From NCBI RefSeq assembly GCF_963678635.1, contig NC_087062.1, positions 58,050,129-58,114,128 of the forward strand: 64,000 nucleotides of DNA, read 5' to 3'. The notes under the pieces are model-generated. The model worked only from the letters and a program-made list of their open reading frames with translations, searched no databases and was not told where the DNA came from. Below are positions 1 to 11,476 of the stretch, one piece after another (the first letter of the stretch is position 1; the number at the start of each line of letters is the position of its first letter). Origin of the DNA: Symsagittifera roscoffensis. Its lineage: Eukaryota; Xenacoelomorpha; Acoela; Convolutidae. The position numbers were made by a program, and so were the translations under genes.

Positions 1-103
1 TGAAGATGGATGTGATGCTCTTTTTTATTGATTTTTTTCATAGTTGTGTTTTTATAACCATGCGTATTAAGAGAGTGTGCTTTTCTCACTAATGTTTCAA
101 TTC

Positions 104-472
104 TTATTGCAAGTTTCTTAATTGTTTCATTAGAGAATCTACGGATTTCGTGCATAGAACTCTTTGATGTTGTTTATTTCTTTCAGATTCGAACAATTTT
201 GAAAACTCATGTATGAATTTTTTCCAGTCTGATTTAGAATCTATGGGTAAAACTGAAAACCATTTGTGGGCTACGCCATCAGGTGTGGTTTTGATTAGAG
301 CTGTGCGTCTATGTATCCAATGTTGATGAAGTGGCGTATTTAAAGGTTCTGGTCCTAAACATAACATTAAGTTAGCTGTGACTGCGTTTAAATAATCTTC
401 TACTGAGTGTCCAAGATCTGTTCCTGTGAATACTATTAGTGGTTTATCAGAAGATATAGAAGATCCACCCAT
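104..472 (-). pseudogene. Gag capsid fragment of the decayed element
   Basis: The 122-codon open stretch matches the capsid region of the complete element's Gag. It shares the FTGTD start, the VEDYLNAVTANL segment, the WIHRRTALI segment and the KWFSVLP segment. That pattern is typical of Ty3/gypsy capsid (retrotransposon gag family). The frame is broken on both sides and about 60 bases present in the complete copy are missing toward position 1. It is a relic, not a functional gene. Confidence 0.85.
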
Positions 473-790
473 AAGCTATGGATTCATAGTCATTTGGATT
501 GATTTTGCGGCATTTGGTATTTGGAAAAATTCGTAAGTTGTGTTTTTGTAATTTCATGTCGTTGTAAATAATATGGTAATGCGATTTCATTTTGCATTTG
601 CGTTGGTTGATAACTTTGTGTTTCTATAGAATTTTGTGATTGGAAACTATTATATATGATGCTGGGTTTTGTTTTGGAGGAAAAGTTTGTCTTGATTGTT
701 GTGTTTGTTCAATTTGTGTATATGGTTCAAAAAGATCTGGTTGATAAATAGGATCTAGTTAATCAATAATCCAGCTATTTTTTTGTTGAT

Positions 791-1294
791 TTAGGTTAAA
801 TCGTTGTTGGTTTTGGCTAAAATAGACTTCATCGGCTGAATAATGTGGTTGAATTCTTGTAAGATGTTTATTATTTGAATTTTTACTTTGTTGAAAGAAC
901 GGGAAGTTTTTGCTACGATCCACTGTAGCTCGTTGTTGATCATTGAAAAAAATCGAGTAAAAGGCTTGTTGTGGTACTTGTTGATTGTAGTTTTGTGCTT
1001 GTGGTTGGTTTTGACTTTAAAAGTTATAGGGGGGGTTTGATATTTTGTTTTTTTCAAAAAAAATGTAATTAAGATCTGAAAAACTGTTTCTAATAGATTT
1101 TTTCTTTGTTTATTTGTTTGTCGTGATGTCGTTGCTGGTTTAAAAATTTGATAATCCATTTGTGAGTGGTTGGGAGTAACCGAAGGTTTTACTGTGGATT
1201 GTATACTTGTTTGTGGAAATGCGGTATTTTTGTTTCGTGGAGTTGTGAGTGTAGGGTGAATGGAGGAAATGCTCTGTTGTGTTGTTGTTGTCAT
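791..1294 (-). pseudogene. Gag linker relic, first tandem copy
   Basis: This stretch corresponds to the Pro/Thr/Gln-rich linker between the N-terminal and capsid parts of Gag in the complete element (the TTTTQQSIS, TTPRN and TVKPSV landmarks are shared). After the shared part the frame drifts into low-complexity sequence, consistent with frameshifts. A second copy lies at 3571-3774. Confidence 0.7.
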
Positions 1295-1878
1295 TGTTTC
1301 GACTATTTCTTCATTAATGAAATGTGATGAAGTTTGAATATCTTTTTGTGTACAATTTTTTGTTCCATTTAAATTTTCTTGTGTAATATTGAAAGTGGAA
1401 TTTAAACTTTTATTTCCGGTTCTATCAGTAAACTTTGCATTAAAACTTAAAGGTGTTGCATCAACAGTAAGTGGAGTTATTCTAACTTAATCTTTATCAA
1501 GAGAGATTGTAAAGATTGCTGTACTTGATTTATCAGTTGTTATATTAATGAAAGATGGATGAGACCAACCAGGGTCCCAAACATAATCGGTTTCATCTGC
1601 TAATACAGTTTCATCGTCTGAGCTTTGCGGTCGAAATCTTTTTCTTGATTGTGCTATGAGATCGATGTTATGGATAAACTAATCAATTACAAACCATGCT
1701 GGTGTTCGTTGTAAGTCATGTTTGACATTTTGTGAACTTTCGATTTTAATAAGGTTTTCACGGATTGTATCTACAAAAGTTGAGGAAAAATGGATTTCTT
1801 GTCTTTCAGTTGAGTGCCGGGATGTTTGAGGCGGTGAGGTGACTCATTTTGTGTTTTATATAATTCTAATTTAGATAT

Positions 1879-2289
1879 CTAGCTATAAATGAATGAAAAA
1901 ACATAATTTGTGAATAATGAATTCGCTCTTTGTGAATTTTGGTGTTGTATGTTTTTTATATAATCTGTGAAAACTGTTGAGAATTCTATATCTAAATATT
2001 CTGTTTTTATTTTATCTGTAGGATGATTTGATTGTGGTGATGAGATTTCAATTGTGAATATACCAAAATTTGATGTAATATAACATATACTTTTGAGAGA
2101 GTGATCAAGGATTTGTCGTTTTATTATTATTTCAGGAAATTCTTGTTTACATGGGCTATTTCCTTTTTCGAATAAATTTACAATTAAGTTGTGACTAAAT
2201 TGTACTTGTCCTTGGACTGGGACACTTTGTGGTTGAATGCAAAATGCAAGAATCGAGTTATCGTCAAAAGTTTTGTTGTATTCTAGCAT
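1879..2289 (-). pseudogene. Gag N-terminal domain relic, first copy
   Basis: The 136-codon stretch aligns with the N-terminal region of the complete Gag: NLxVNLFE, the IKRQIxDH segment, and the YIKxIQxHNSQRANS segment followed by FTN are all shared. This domain is not one I recognise, but its retention in a diverged relative shows that it is a normal part of Gag in this family. The frame ends in stops and is separated from the capsid relic. Confidence 0.75.
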
Positions 2290-2745
2290 TTTTTGTATTG
2301 TAGAATTGTTAATGTGTAACTTTCAATATAGCTCATTGATTGATTCCAAATATATAGGCGTACTGGTTTGTTAATGTATGATTTCTTTATTCTGCCTTTT
2401 CCTTTAATTGATGATGGTGTTGTAGTCTCTGAATCAGAAAAATTTATATGATTTTCTATCGGATTATTCTTATTTGTTGAATCTTACAAGTCTTGAAGTT
2501 CCTGTATTGTGTTTGTTTCTGATTCTGAGACTGCGTTTCTTCTTTTGGAAAATCTTCTTTTGATAAATTGCTTTTGGATTGTTATAATTGTATTTTTCCG
2601 TGTCTGTCTTTTTGATCTAATATATCCTATTGTTTGTCTGTGCGGTGTGATTACAAGATCGTATCTTTCGTTTTTAATTAAACATTTATGAAATATGATT
2701 GTTTGTTTACCGCCCAGATTATCTCTAGCATAAGGTTTAGGATGA
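2290..2745 (-). pseudogene. ORF2 relic, first copy
   Basis: On the minus strand this corresponds to the small basic ORF2 that precedes Gag in the complete element. The segments encoding the SESET-type acidic patch and the basic patch can be recognised, but stops and indels break the frame. It shows that ORF2 is an old part of the element. Confidence 0.55.
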
Positions 2746-3570
2746 TGGGTGCAATACTCATTGGTTAGAGTTTCGTTTTTCCTAAACTGTTAGTGCTTAC
2801 GGTTTTTGTGTGATTATCCTAAGTTATGACTTGATTGTTGGGGTTGACGGGTTGGAGAGAGAGTTTATCAATTTGTGAGAACGATTTTTCTTTCTCGTGA
2901 CTAGGTATTAATTCATAATTGACTTACTCGATCGCACCTATTCGTTGTGATTTATGATCAACGGTTAGAGAATAGTAAATCAATCCATAGGGTTCAGGTA
3001 TAATTAGAACACAGGTAGATCGTTAGATACTGTTTTATGACTTACTAATTATTTAAGGTCATTAGCCTGGGTCATCTAAGAGTAAGGGTTCAAGTGAAGG
3101 ATGATTAACCGAAGTTCTTCACTGTCTATCTCAATTAAAATAGTTGATTTTTCAAAAACTTATTTTGTTCCTGGATCGTTTATAAGGGTTGGAGAGTGGG
3201 TCGACGCTTGAAGTTACTAGACACTTTCAAAATTATGGGATGGGGAGAATAGAATTGTTCTGATTTTTATTCAATTAGAACTTGAATAAAATAAGTTACG
3301 TTTTAAATGAAATTGATGACTCAAGAAGAACTTTGATGATCTGTTTATGAAATAAAAATGAATTTTGGAAAAGCAAGGATAAGCCTTGATAAGTTTTCAT
3401 CCACTGTAGCTCGTTGTTGATCATTTAAAAAAACCTAGTGAGAGGCTTGTTGTGGTACTTGTTGATTGTAGTTATGTTCTTGTGGTTGGTTTTGACTTTA
3501 AAAGTTATAGGGGGGGTTTGTTATTTTATTTTTTTCAATAAAATTGTAATTAAGATCTGAAAAACTGTTT

Positions 3571-4810
3571 CTAATAGACTTTTCTTTGTTTATTTGTTTG
3601 TCGTGATGTCGTTGCTGGTTTAAAAGTTTGATAATCCATTTGTGAGTGGTTGGGAGTAACAGAAGGTTTTACTGTGGATTGTATACTTGTTTGTGGAAAT
3701 GCGGTATTTTTGTTTCGTGGAGTTGTGAGTGTAGGGTGAATGGAGGAAATGCTCTGTTGTGTTGTTGTTGGCATTGTCCCGACTATTTCTTCATTAATGA
3801 AATGTGATGAAGTTTGAATATCTTTTTGTGTACAATTTTTTGTTCCATTTTAATTTTCTTGTGTAATATTGAAAGTGGAATTTAAACTTTTATTTCCGGT
3901 TCTATCAGTAAACTTTGCATTAAAACTTAAAGGTGTTGCATCAACAGTAAGTGGAGTTATTCTAACATAGTCTTTATCAAGAGAGATTGTAAAGATTGCT
4001 GTACTTGATTTATCAGTTGTTATATTAATGAAAGATGGATGAGACCAACCAGGGTCCCAAACATAATCTGTTTCATCTGCTAATACAGTTTCATCGTCTG
4101 AGCTTTGCGGTCGAAATGTTTTTCTTGATTGTGCTATGAGATCGATGTTATGGATAAAATAATCAATTACAAACCATGCTGGTGTTCTTTGTAAGTCATG
4201 TTTGACATTTTGTGAACTTTTGATACTAATAAGGTTTTCACGGATTTTATCTACAAAAATTGAGGAAAAATGGATTTCTTGTCTTTCAGTTGAGTGCCGG
4301 GATGTTTGAGGCGAGGAGGTGACTCATTTTGTGTTTTATATAATTCTAATATAAATATGTAGCTATAAATGAATGAAAAAACATAATTTGTGAATAATGA
4401 ATTCGCTCTTTGTGAATTTTGATGTTGTATATTTTTCATATAATCTGTGAAAACTTTTGAGATCTCTATAACTATATCATCTGTTTGTATTTGATCTGTA
4501 GGATGATTTGATTGAGGTGATGAGATTTCAATTGTGAATACACCAAAATTTGATGTAATATGACTATATGAGATTTGAATTTTGCATATACAGAAATATG
4601 ATGTAATTTGACATATACCAATGAGATAGTGATCAGGGTTTTGTCGTTTTATTTTTATTTCAGGAAATTATTGTTTACATGGGCTAATTCCTTTTTCGAA
4701 TAAATTTACAATTAGGTTTTGACCAAATTGTATTTTTCCTTGGGCGAGATCACTTTGTGGTTGTATGAAAAAAAGGAATTTTTGAGTCATCGTCGAGATT
4801 TTTGTTGTAT
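3571..4810 (-). pseudogene. Gag linker and N-terminal relics, second copy
   Basis: This is the second tandem copy of the gag 5' half. Open pieces are 3571-3774 (linker, nearly identical to the first copy) and 4251-4439 (N-terminal domain with the IQHQNSQRANS landmark). Near 4560-4620 a short stretch is repeated (the sequence encoding the region before the IKRQ landmark appears twice), disrupting the frame further. Confidence 0.65.
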
Positions 4811-4819
4811 TCTATCATT

Positions 4820-5345
4820 TTTGTATTGTGGAACTCTTAATGTGTAACTTTTAATATGTCTCATTGGTTAACTCCAAATATATAGGCGTACTGTTTGTTA
4901 AGGTATGATTTCTTTATTCTGCCTTTTCTTTCAATTGATGATGGTGTTATTGTTTCTGAATCAGAAAAATATATTTGATTTTCCATCGGATTATTTTTAA
5001 TTATTGAATCTTTCAAGTCTTGAAGTTCCTGTATTGTAATTGTTTCTGATTCTGAGACTGCGTTTCTTCTTTTTGAAAATTTTCTTTTAACAAATTGCTT
5101 TTGTTTTGTTGTAATTGTCTTTTTGGGTGTTTGTCTTTTTGATCTAATATATCCTATTGTTTATCTGTGCGTTGTGTTTACAAGATCGTACCTTTTGTTT
5201 TTAATTAAACAATTATGTAAATGATTATTTGTTTACCACCCAGATTATCTGTGCGTTGTGTTTACAAGATCGTACCTTTTGTTTTTAATTAAACAATTAT
5301 GTAAATGATTATTTGTTTACCACCCAGATTATCTCTTGACATAAG
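4820..5345 (-). pseudogene. ORF2 relic, second copy
   Basis: This is the second-copy counterpart of the relic at 2290-2745. The start end of ORF2 is multiplied by the nested duplication at 5162-5545. There is no usable frame. Confidence 0.5.
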
Positions 5346-5545
5346 GTTTAGGATTATGGGTGCAATACTCGGGGGTTAGAGTGTCGTTTTTCCTTTATCT
5401 GTGCGTTGTGTTTACAAGATCGTACCTTTTGTTTTTAATTAAACAATTATGTAAATGATTATTTGTTTACCACCCAGATTATCTCTTGACATAAGGTTTA
5501 GGATTATGGGTGCAATACTCGGGGGTTAGAGTGTCGTTTTTCCTA
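5162..5545. repeat. Nested short tandem duplications
   Basis: A segment beginning TATCTGTGCGTTGTGTTTAC occurs at about 5162, 5246 and 5396. The first unit is about 84 bp. The second and third are about 150 bp each and include the following CTTGACATAAGG part. They lie exactly at the ORF2 start region, inside unit 2 of the larger duplication. Confidence 0.85.
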
Positions 5546-6568
5546 AACTGTTAGTGCTTACGGTTTTTGTGTGATTATCCTAACTTATGACTTGATTGTT
5601 GTGGTTGACGGGTTGGAGAGAGAGTTTATCAATTTGTGAGAACGATTTTTTTTTCTCGTGACTAGGTATTAATTCATGATTGACTTACTCAATCGCACCT
5701 ATTCGTTGTGATTTATGATCAACGGTTAGAGAATAGTAAATCAATCTACAGGGTTCAGGTATAATTAGAACACAGGTAGATCGTTAGATACTATTTTATG
5801 ACTTACTAATTATTTAAGGTCATTAGCTTGGGTCATCTAAAAGGAAGGGCTCAAGTGAAGGATGATTAACCGAAGTTCTTCACTGTCTATCTCAATTAAA
5901 ATAGTTGATTTTTCAAAAACGTCTTTTGTTCCTGGATCGTTTATAAGGGTTGGAGAGTGGATCGACGTTTGAGGTTGTTAGACACTTTTAAAATTGTGGG
6001 GTGGGGAGAATAAAATTGTTCTGATTTGATCCAAGGGAAGCCTTGATGATCAGACAATGAATAAAATAAGTTAAATTTTAAGTGAAATTGAAGATCCAAG
6101 AGAAAACCTGATGATGAGTTTGTGAAATAAAAGTGAATTAAGGAAAAGCAAAGATAAGCCTTGATAAGTTTTCATGTAAACCTTTAAATTTAAGAAAATT
6201 TAAAAGTTAAAAAAAGATGATTTTAATTTTTTGAATTTATGCTGTTATGTTTCAGGTGATGAAGCTGAGATGAACAAAAAGATGATGTGTGTGAATTCAT
6301 GAAACTAACAATAATTTTTAATACTAACTAATTTTTGTATTTTTTTTTCAATAAATTATTTGTTCGAAAGTTTTGATTTACCGCAGATTTTGGGGGAAAA
6401 CGACTTGTGTTCTTCTTATCAGCCGTTTTTGTTTAAATATTAGTTTAAGCACCAAATGAGCTGTTGAAAAATTATTTTCCAACTAATTTTTTTGTCAAGA
6501 AATGAAAATCTAAATTTGTTGCATGAAGTATTCTAAAACAAAAACTTGTTCCGGTTTTCGTCGTACTA

Positions 6569-6730
6569 TCATGCTAACATGTAGTAGATTGGTCCGTTTC
6601 CTGATCGTTTATCACGCCTTGATCTTGTTCTTCTTGCAATACCTGGTATTTCTCGTTTTGTTTGGAAAATTGGCGTAAATTTATTAAGACGTAGAGACAT
6701 TTCTATTAAATTGTTTGTTCCATCTAACAT
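6569..6730 (-). pseudogene. ORF1 relic of the decayed element
   Basis: From the ATG at 6730 the 53-codon frame resembles ORF1 of the complete element (28886-29119). Shared parts are NNLIEMSLRLN, PIF and PGI followed by an Arg-rich stretch. It ends early at a TGA. The downstream part of ORF1 (VRxKPEQ) continues in a shifted frame, so one indel has broken it. Similarity at protein level despite many base changes supports ORF1 as a real coding gene. Confidence 0.7.
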
Positions 6731-6780
6731 TTTTGCAATTTTGCAATTGTCTAATTCTAAGTTTGTTAAGGTCTTGTTCG

Positions 6781-6798
6781 AGACTTATGGTCGCACCA
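6781..6798 (-). promoter_or_regulatory. Primer-binding site of the decayed element
   Basis: On the minus strand the site starts TGGTGCGACC, two bases inside the LTR edge, and is the same as in the complete element. The plus strand reads like the 3' end of a tRNA ending CCA. Extended by five bases it includes a TTCGA T-loop motif. Confidence 0.8.
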
Positions 6799-6800
6799 GA

Positions 6801-7187
6801 TGAGTGATGACCTTTGGTCTGTACTCATAGAGTATTTTCAGATAAGGTACACCGTCTTTTATTTTCGGCCGGATAGATTCGTGCAACTTCTTAGTCTAAT
6901 ACCAATCTTAATCTTACATTTATATCTCCTAGTCTCAATAGAACTAGTGTACACTGGTTTTCGCGGTTTAGTTTTTGAAGTTTATCCACAAGGAGAACAA
7001 CTGTAGTCTAAGACTTATTCAAATTGTTCTGGTGCTGAAACTACCAGTAGTTTTAGCACTTACAAATAAGTTTGAATGATACAGATGGAAAATGATTAGT
7101 TAGTTAGTAATTTTTTATAGTGATAGTTTTATCAAAATATAACTGTGTTCATATCCAATTATAAATACTAGTTTAGAACTGGTTCCA
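6801..7187 (-). repeat. 5' LTR of the decayed element
   Basis: The 387-bp LTR starts TGGAACC and ends CTCA on the minus strand, like the 410-bp LTRs of the complete copy. It is clearly diverged from them and lacks their AATAAA. The internal hairpin (7032-7059) is kept. The flanking sequence toward 7188 is host DNA. Confidence 0.85.
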
Positions 7188-7591
7188 CTTGTTAAACAAG
7201 CAAAATTCCCTGAGCGTGACGTCAGAAATTTTTCTTATAAAAAACAATTACCTCAACAAATTCTCTGATTTTTTTCTCGGTTTTGCTCTAAAACAAAACA
7301 GTATTTTCGCAAAACTGCCAACGATTCTAAAAATAAACTCAAAATTACCAAAATGATCAATTTTTGAGAGTTTTGAACAGGTTTTCAGTTTTGACGTTGT
7401 TTGTACTTTGGCAGTGTTGTACTTTGGCACTGTTGAACGCTCCAGAAATTTACTGAGTGGCGATCACTGAAGTTTAAAAACAAGTTTTTATCGCACAAGC
7501 TTCAAAATCTGTTTTGGAGAGGATGCACGGGAAGAGAAGTCTATCCAGGATTATCAAATCAAACAAAAACCGAGCGGTCACGCGAATTCTG

Positions 7592-7791
7592 NNNNNNNNN
7601 NNNNNNNNNNNNNNNNNNNNNNNNNNNNNNNNNNNNNNNNNNNNNNNNNNNNNNNNNNNNNNNNNNNNNNNNNNNNNNNNNNNNNNNNNNNNNNNNNNNN
7701 NNNNNNNNNNNNNNNNNNNNNNNNNNNNNNNNNNNNNNNNNNNNNNNNNNNNNNNNNNNNNNNNNNNNNNNNNNNNNNNNNNNNNNNNNNN
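7592..7791. other. Assembly gap of 200 N
   Basis: There are exactly 200 consecutive N. The true size is unknown, and frames reading through it mean nothing. Confidence 0.99.
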
Positions 7792-8502
7792 GTAAAAGCA
7801 AATCAAAAAGATGAAGGAACAACTTAGAGGGACAACTGCAAAGTTCAAAGTTTGGGGAGAGCGCCGTTGTTGCAAATTGATGCAAATCATGAAAACTAGG
7901 GCTCTTTTTCCTTCCCCTCCCCCCCCCCCCCCACCTGCAAATTTTTACATGTAAATTTGTTGACCACATTGTCCGATTGTTATGAAAATTTACATACGGT
8001 CTAATAAGGTCAAAGCAAGCATATATAGTCTTCATAATTAACCTTCGTTAGACTATAAAACCACTCGTTAGACTATAAAATTCATGTTTGAGTGAGGTGG
8101 GGGGAAAAGGAGAAAGAGCCAAAACTGGAATTTGATTTGGATTTCGATGCCTAAAAAACTAGCAAGTCCTTGAAGCCAAATACTGATATTTTGTGAAAGG
8201 GCTCTTTTCACTGTTAGCTTTTGGTCAGCATACAGTATCGGACATAATTAAACAAAAGTTCTGGTTTTTACCTAAATGTAAATTTTAAGGGAATATTTAC
8301 TAAAAACTAAATTTGGATTCAAAACTCATTTTTACAGTGGACGAGAATAGTAATTTGAACTAGCCTTTAAAAAAAATTTCCATTCAGTTTTACAGGGAGT
8401 AACCAAGCTTTTCAGGGTTTAAAAATTACATTTTAATAATCTACTCTTAGATTCCAAACCACGTGAACTTGTAATGAACACTCGCACTCGCATAAAAACA
8501 GT

Positions 8503-8603
8503 GGATCAAGTTAACGCCCCCCCCCCCCAAAAAAAGACCAAGTTAAGATCTTCCACCCCAGCATAACTTGGGGGGGGGGGGGGGGAGGATGTTAACTTGG
8601 TCC
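8503..8603. repeat. Small foldback with poly-C/poly-G arms
   Basis: The left end GGATCAAGTTAAC is followed by a C-run. The right end is a G-run followed by GTTAACTTGGTCC, so the two ends are inverted repeats of each other. The unit is about 100 bp and looks like a tiny MITE or hairpin. Homopolymer lengths may be assembly-dependent. Confidence 0.6.
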
Positions 8604-9036
8604 AAAACTAATTATGATATAATGGTTTTTTACGCCTTCAAAGCAAGATTTCTCAAATTTAAATCCAGCCAGCTCCTTCCAAGTACTTGTTGTTAGCATA
8701 TGCGACAATTTTAACCCTAGGCCGTGAATAATTGCAGAGAAAACGACGAAAACGTATAAAATCGTTTATATGCTCGTTGAAATCAAAAAAGGGCAAATTT
8801 ATGTCCAGTGACTGTCGTTAGTGTAAGTTGATACTTGCATATTGGTAGTAAACTGAAAGTTTTTGAAACCGAATTAAAAACATTTTATAAATTTTAGATC
8901 AACTGCTCCCCATCGATGTAATAAATTTCATCGTAAAAAGTCCTTCAAAACCAATTTTTTACAATTTTTACAATTTTTTACGATTTAAGTTTAGAGAAAT
9001 TAGATTTCTGCATTTGATTTTTAATTTATTTCCTAT

Positions 9037-9282
9037 CTAAAACAATTGGTTGTGCGAAGTAAAAATTTCACCGAGAGAACACTGAACTGTATAATTTGAC
9101 ATATTCCGAATAGACCATTTTTGTTCTGTCGAAGTAATAATTAATCCGACTTTAGAAGAAAGTGATGGAATAGTTGCGCTCGAAATTTTTTTATTCTCGA
9201 GACAAATTTGACAAATTTTAACGCAAAATGTTTCTAGTAGAACCTTACAATTTTTTCTTGATTTTTCAAATATTTCAATCAT
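9037..9282 (-). CDS. Short ORF of unknown function, possibly a terminal exon
   Basis: From the ATG at 9282 this reads 81 codons. Amino-acid use is balanced, with several Cys (CVKICQIC) and Ser/Thr, unlike the AT-rich noise around it. An AATAAA lies about 12 bases after the stop on the same strand, as expected of a last exon. The frame is open a few codons further upstream to 9294. I recognise no domain. It could be the 3' exon of a longer minus-strand gene; the next ORF (9743) points the other way. Confidence 0.3.
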   Translation of the reverse strand: MIEIFEKSRKNCKVLLETFCVKICQICLENKKISSATIPSLSSKVGLIITSTEQKWSIRNMSNYTVQCSLGEIFTSHNQLF

Positions 9283-9352
9283 TTTTTCCAGCAAGTTTAC
9301 TTCAAATATTTTAAGTGCAGTGGGGTACGATAATAGTGATAGTAAGGAGAAG

Positions 9353-9418
9353 CAGGGGCGGATTTAGGGGAGCGAAAATCCGCCCCACCCCCTCGAGAAA
9401 ATCCTAGATCCGCCCCTG
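9353..9418. mobile_element. 66-bp hAT-type MITE
   Basis: The ends are CAGGGGCGGATTTAGG and its near inverse CCTAGATCCGCCCCTG. It is flanked by a perfect 8-bp direct repeat AGGAGAAG (9345-9352 and 9419-9426). The CAGGGGCGGA terminus and 8-bp duplication are typical of hAT-superfamily non-autonomous elements. The same terminal motif recurs at about 41548 (fragment) and inside the palindrome at 55441-57306. Confidence 0.85.
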
Positions 9419-9742
9419 AGGAGAAGTATTGTCGCATCGAAATCTCACTATAAACTTAAATATATTTTTTCTAATTTTAAGCACTTTTTAATTCAACGTA
9501 TTTTTTTTAAATTTTCGTTGAAACTTTGTCCTAAAATGATAAAACATTAATAAAATGTATAATCACATCGTTTCTAAATATCCTCAAAAGCTATTGTGAA
9601 ATTGTATTGTATTTTTTATTCTTGAACTTCAAAATTGGCTCGAAAGTATTAAGTTTAAGAATGAAGAGCTTTAAAATGAATTTGCGTTTACTTGTGTCAA
9701 TTAGTGTCATAAAGAAACTAAGAAGCCGATACTTATTTCTTA

Positions 9743-10003
9743 ATGGTTATTTACAAGACGTTTATAATTTTACTTAGTTTTCGCGCGTTTGCATATGAGC
9801 TCTCGACGTGTGAGGTATCACTGAACAGTAATATGAGCCAAAAGATTGAGATAAAGTTCTGTTTTCGCTGCTATATTCCGGAGTTTGTGAAGAACCATCT
9901 GATTCCGCCGAGACTGCCTATCTTTCAGACATTCCTCCCACTCCAGGCAATCAAATCAAACGATTTATCAGAGTGGCTAGCCAGAAGAGAAGGAAGCTTT
10001 TAA
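9743..10003 (+). CDS. Possible small secreted protein
   Basis: The ATG at 9743 opens an 86-codon frame. The first 17-18 residues are hydrophobic with a basic residue near the start (MVIYKTFIILLSF), like a signal peptide. The rest contains three Cys and is mostly polar. AATAAA follows about 15 bases after the stop. There is no acceptor-like TTTCAG directly before the ATG, so it may also be one exon of something larger. The large retroelement inserted 760 bp downstream. I do not recognise a family. Confidence 0.4.
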   Translation: MVIYKTFIILLSFRAFAYELSTCEVSLNSNMSQKIEIKFCFRCYIPEFVKNHLIPPRLPIFQTFLPLQAIKSNDLSEWLARREGSF

Positions 10004-10764
10004 AATCAGAGAATCCAAATAAATAAGTTAAGTGAAATTTTCTTACAAGACGGTTTTTTATAATAAAAACAATAATTTTTTTCCAGCTAACAATACAATA
10101 ATGATTGTTAAAATCCGAACTGACAATCATTAAAAATTAGACTGAAAGGTCATCATGAGATCGCCTTGTTTGTTTTCAGATTTCTTCGAGCAGAAAACTC
10201 AGGTTTCCTAATTGTAAACTCAAATTTTGATTAGTATTGACCAAAACTCAAAAAATTTCAGGAAAACTAGCAAGACGATGAAAATTCATCGCATTTTACT
10301 CTAAATTTAAAATAATTTTCCTGTCTAGTAAGCAAAGAACTTTTAAAAATGGCCTCTGTATAAAATGTGTAGCCCCGGAATAGCCCCTATACAAATGTTT
10401 CGTTTTGTTATTTGCACGTTTTTATGAGTTCAATTTTTGTTTTCATAATTTATTTTTGTCATCATCTATCAAAACGTTGAGTTAACTATCTACTGGGCAC
10501 TTTAGGTGCAAAACCGTTTATAATTTTTTAAAAATCATAAAGCGAAGTTCAGTAGACGTATAAATTTTGTTCGTTTTCCTTGCTTAATCATAATGATTCG
10601 AATTTACGCTGCAGAAAAAAAATTCGATATCATTTGCTGAGATCATATCCAATTGGTTGACGACATTTTTGTATGCCTTTCCATCAATTGAATTTACATG
10701 CTGTACCATAAGCTCACAATTGCTCTATAAACAATTATCAACTATTTGTTGATAAAAATGTTTC
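10004..10764. other. Non-coding AT-rich DNA up to the retroelement
   Basis: I see no gene. The last four bases (10761-10764, TTTC) are the left half of the target duplication of the retroelement. Confidence 0.6.
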
Positions 10765-11174
10765 TGAGTTAGGACCGAAGTGTATAACTCATAGAGTAAT
10801 TTCGGATAGGGTACACCGTCTGCTCGTCACGCTATCTTATTTTCGGCCGGATAGATTCGTGCAACTTCTTAGTCTAATACCGATCCTAATCTTACTCTTA
10901 TACTATCTAGTCTCAGGTTGTTTAACTAGTCTCTGCTAGGCTCAATAGATCTAGGGTATACTGGTTTATTGCGGCTGCTGAAGTGCTCGGGAGAGTCCAA
11001 CTAATTTCTAAGTTAAATTCAAATCTCTCTGGTGCTGAAATTACAAGTAACTTCAGCACTTACAAATAAGTGGGTTGTTAGTTAGATGGATCATGATTGG
11101 TTAATATTAAATACTTTACATTGGTAAAACATTTAATTTATCCAATCATAAAATATAGTTTAGATCAGGTTCCA
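10765..11174 (-). repeat. 3' LTR
   Basis: The 410-bp LTR starts TGGAACCTG and ends CCTAACTCA on the sense (minus) strand. An AATAAA lies at 10970-10965. A near-perfect hairpin (arms of 13, loop of 2) lies at 11032-11059. By eye it is base-for-base the same as 29208-29617. Confidence 0.95.
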
Positions 11175-11476
11175 CCCATCCGGGTTTTACAGAGTTTTTT
11201 AGAACAGTTCTTCTGTAATTCAAGGGTGGATGATGGACGTTGGTATTTGGCGAACATCATAATTTTCTTTCGCTTCTTCTTGTGACAACGACTGAGTCTC
11301 TGCAACAAAGTCAATTCTGATTCCAGAATGGTTGGCTATGTCAGGTTTTTCTGTTCTGCGTGGAGAACTTCTTTTGTGTATGATCTAGTTTGGGAATGGC
11401 GTGGAGATTGTGCGTGGAGGGGATGCCTGGTTACTCGGATCTGTACGTATACTTGAACATCGAGGTGGTCATTGGT

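Larger units (their letters stand above)
916..6172 (-). repeat. Large internal tandem duplication in the decayed element
   Basis: Unit 1 is about 916-3400 and unit 2 about 3401-6172. Both start in the same Gag linker sequence (CCACTGTAGCTCGTTGTTG at about 915 and 3402). Both end in the same leader sequence (AAGCCTTGATAAGTTTTCAT near 3400 and 6172). The units are highly similar with scattered substitutions. Unit 2 is longer because it holds a further nested duplication at 5162-5545. The duplication joins leader to the middle of gag, so it arose within the element, either at DNA level or during reverse transcription. Confidence 0.85.
1..7187 (-). mobile_element. Decayed relative of the large LTR retroelement, 5' part
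   Basis: This is an older copy of the element family seen complete at 10765-29617, in the same orientation. Reading on the minus strand it has a 5' LTR (6801-7187), a primer-binding site with the same sequence as the complete copy, an ORF1 relic, leader, ORF2 relics and Gag relics. It runs off the left window edge inside the capsid part of Gag. Frames are broken by stops and indels. A segment of about 2.5-2.8 kb covering leader, ORF2 and the Gag N-terminus is present twice in tandem. No pol is inside the window. The LTR is visibly diverged from those of the complete copy, so this is a different and older insertion, or a different subfamily. Confidence 0.9.
7188..9036. other. Non-coding host DNA with low-complexity tracts
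   Basis: I see no convincing gene. The stretch contains the assembly gap, a poly-C tract (about 7916-7932), a short direct repeat (CGTTAGACTATAAAA twice near 8046-8080) and the small foldback at 8503-8603. Open frames here are interrupted by N or lack coding character. Confidence 0.6.

Noticed and set aside
7474-8035. Open frames across the N run
   Set aside because: They consist mostly of undetermined bases; the frame across a gap of unknown size means nothing.
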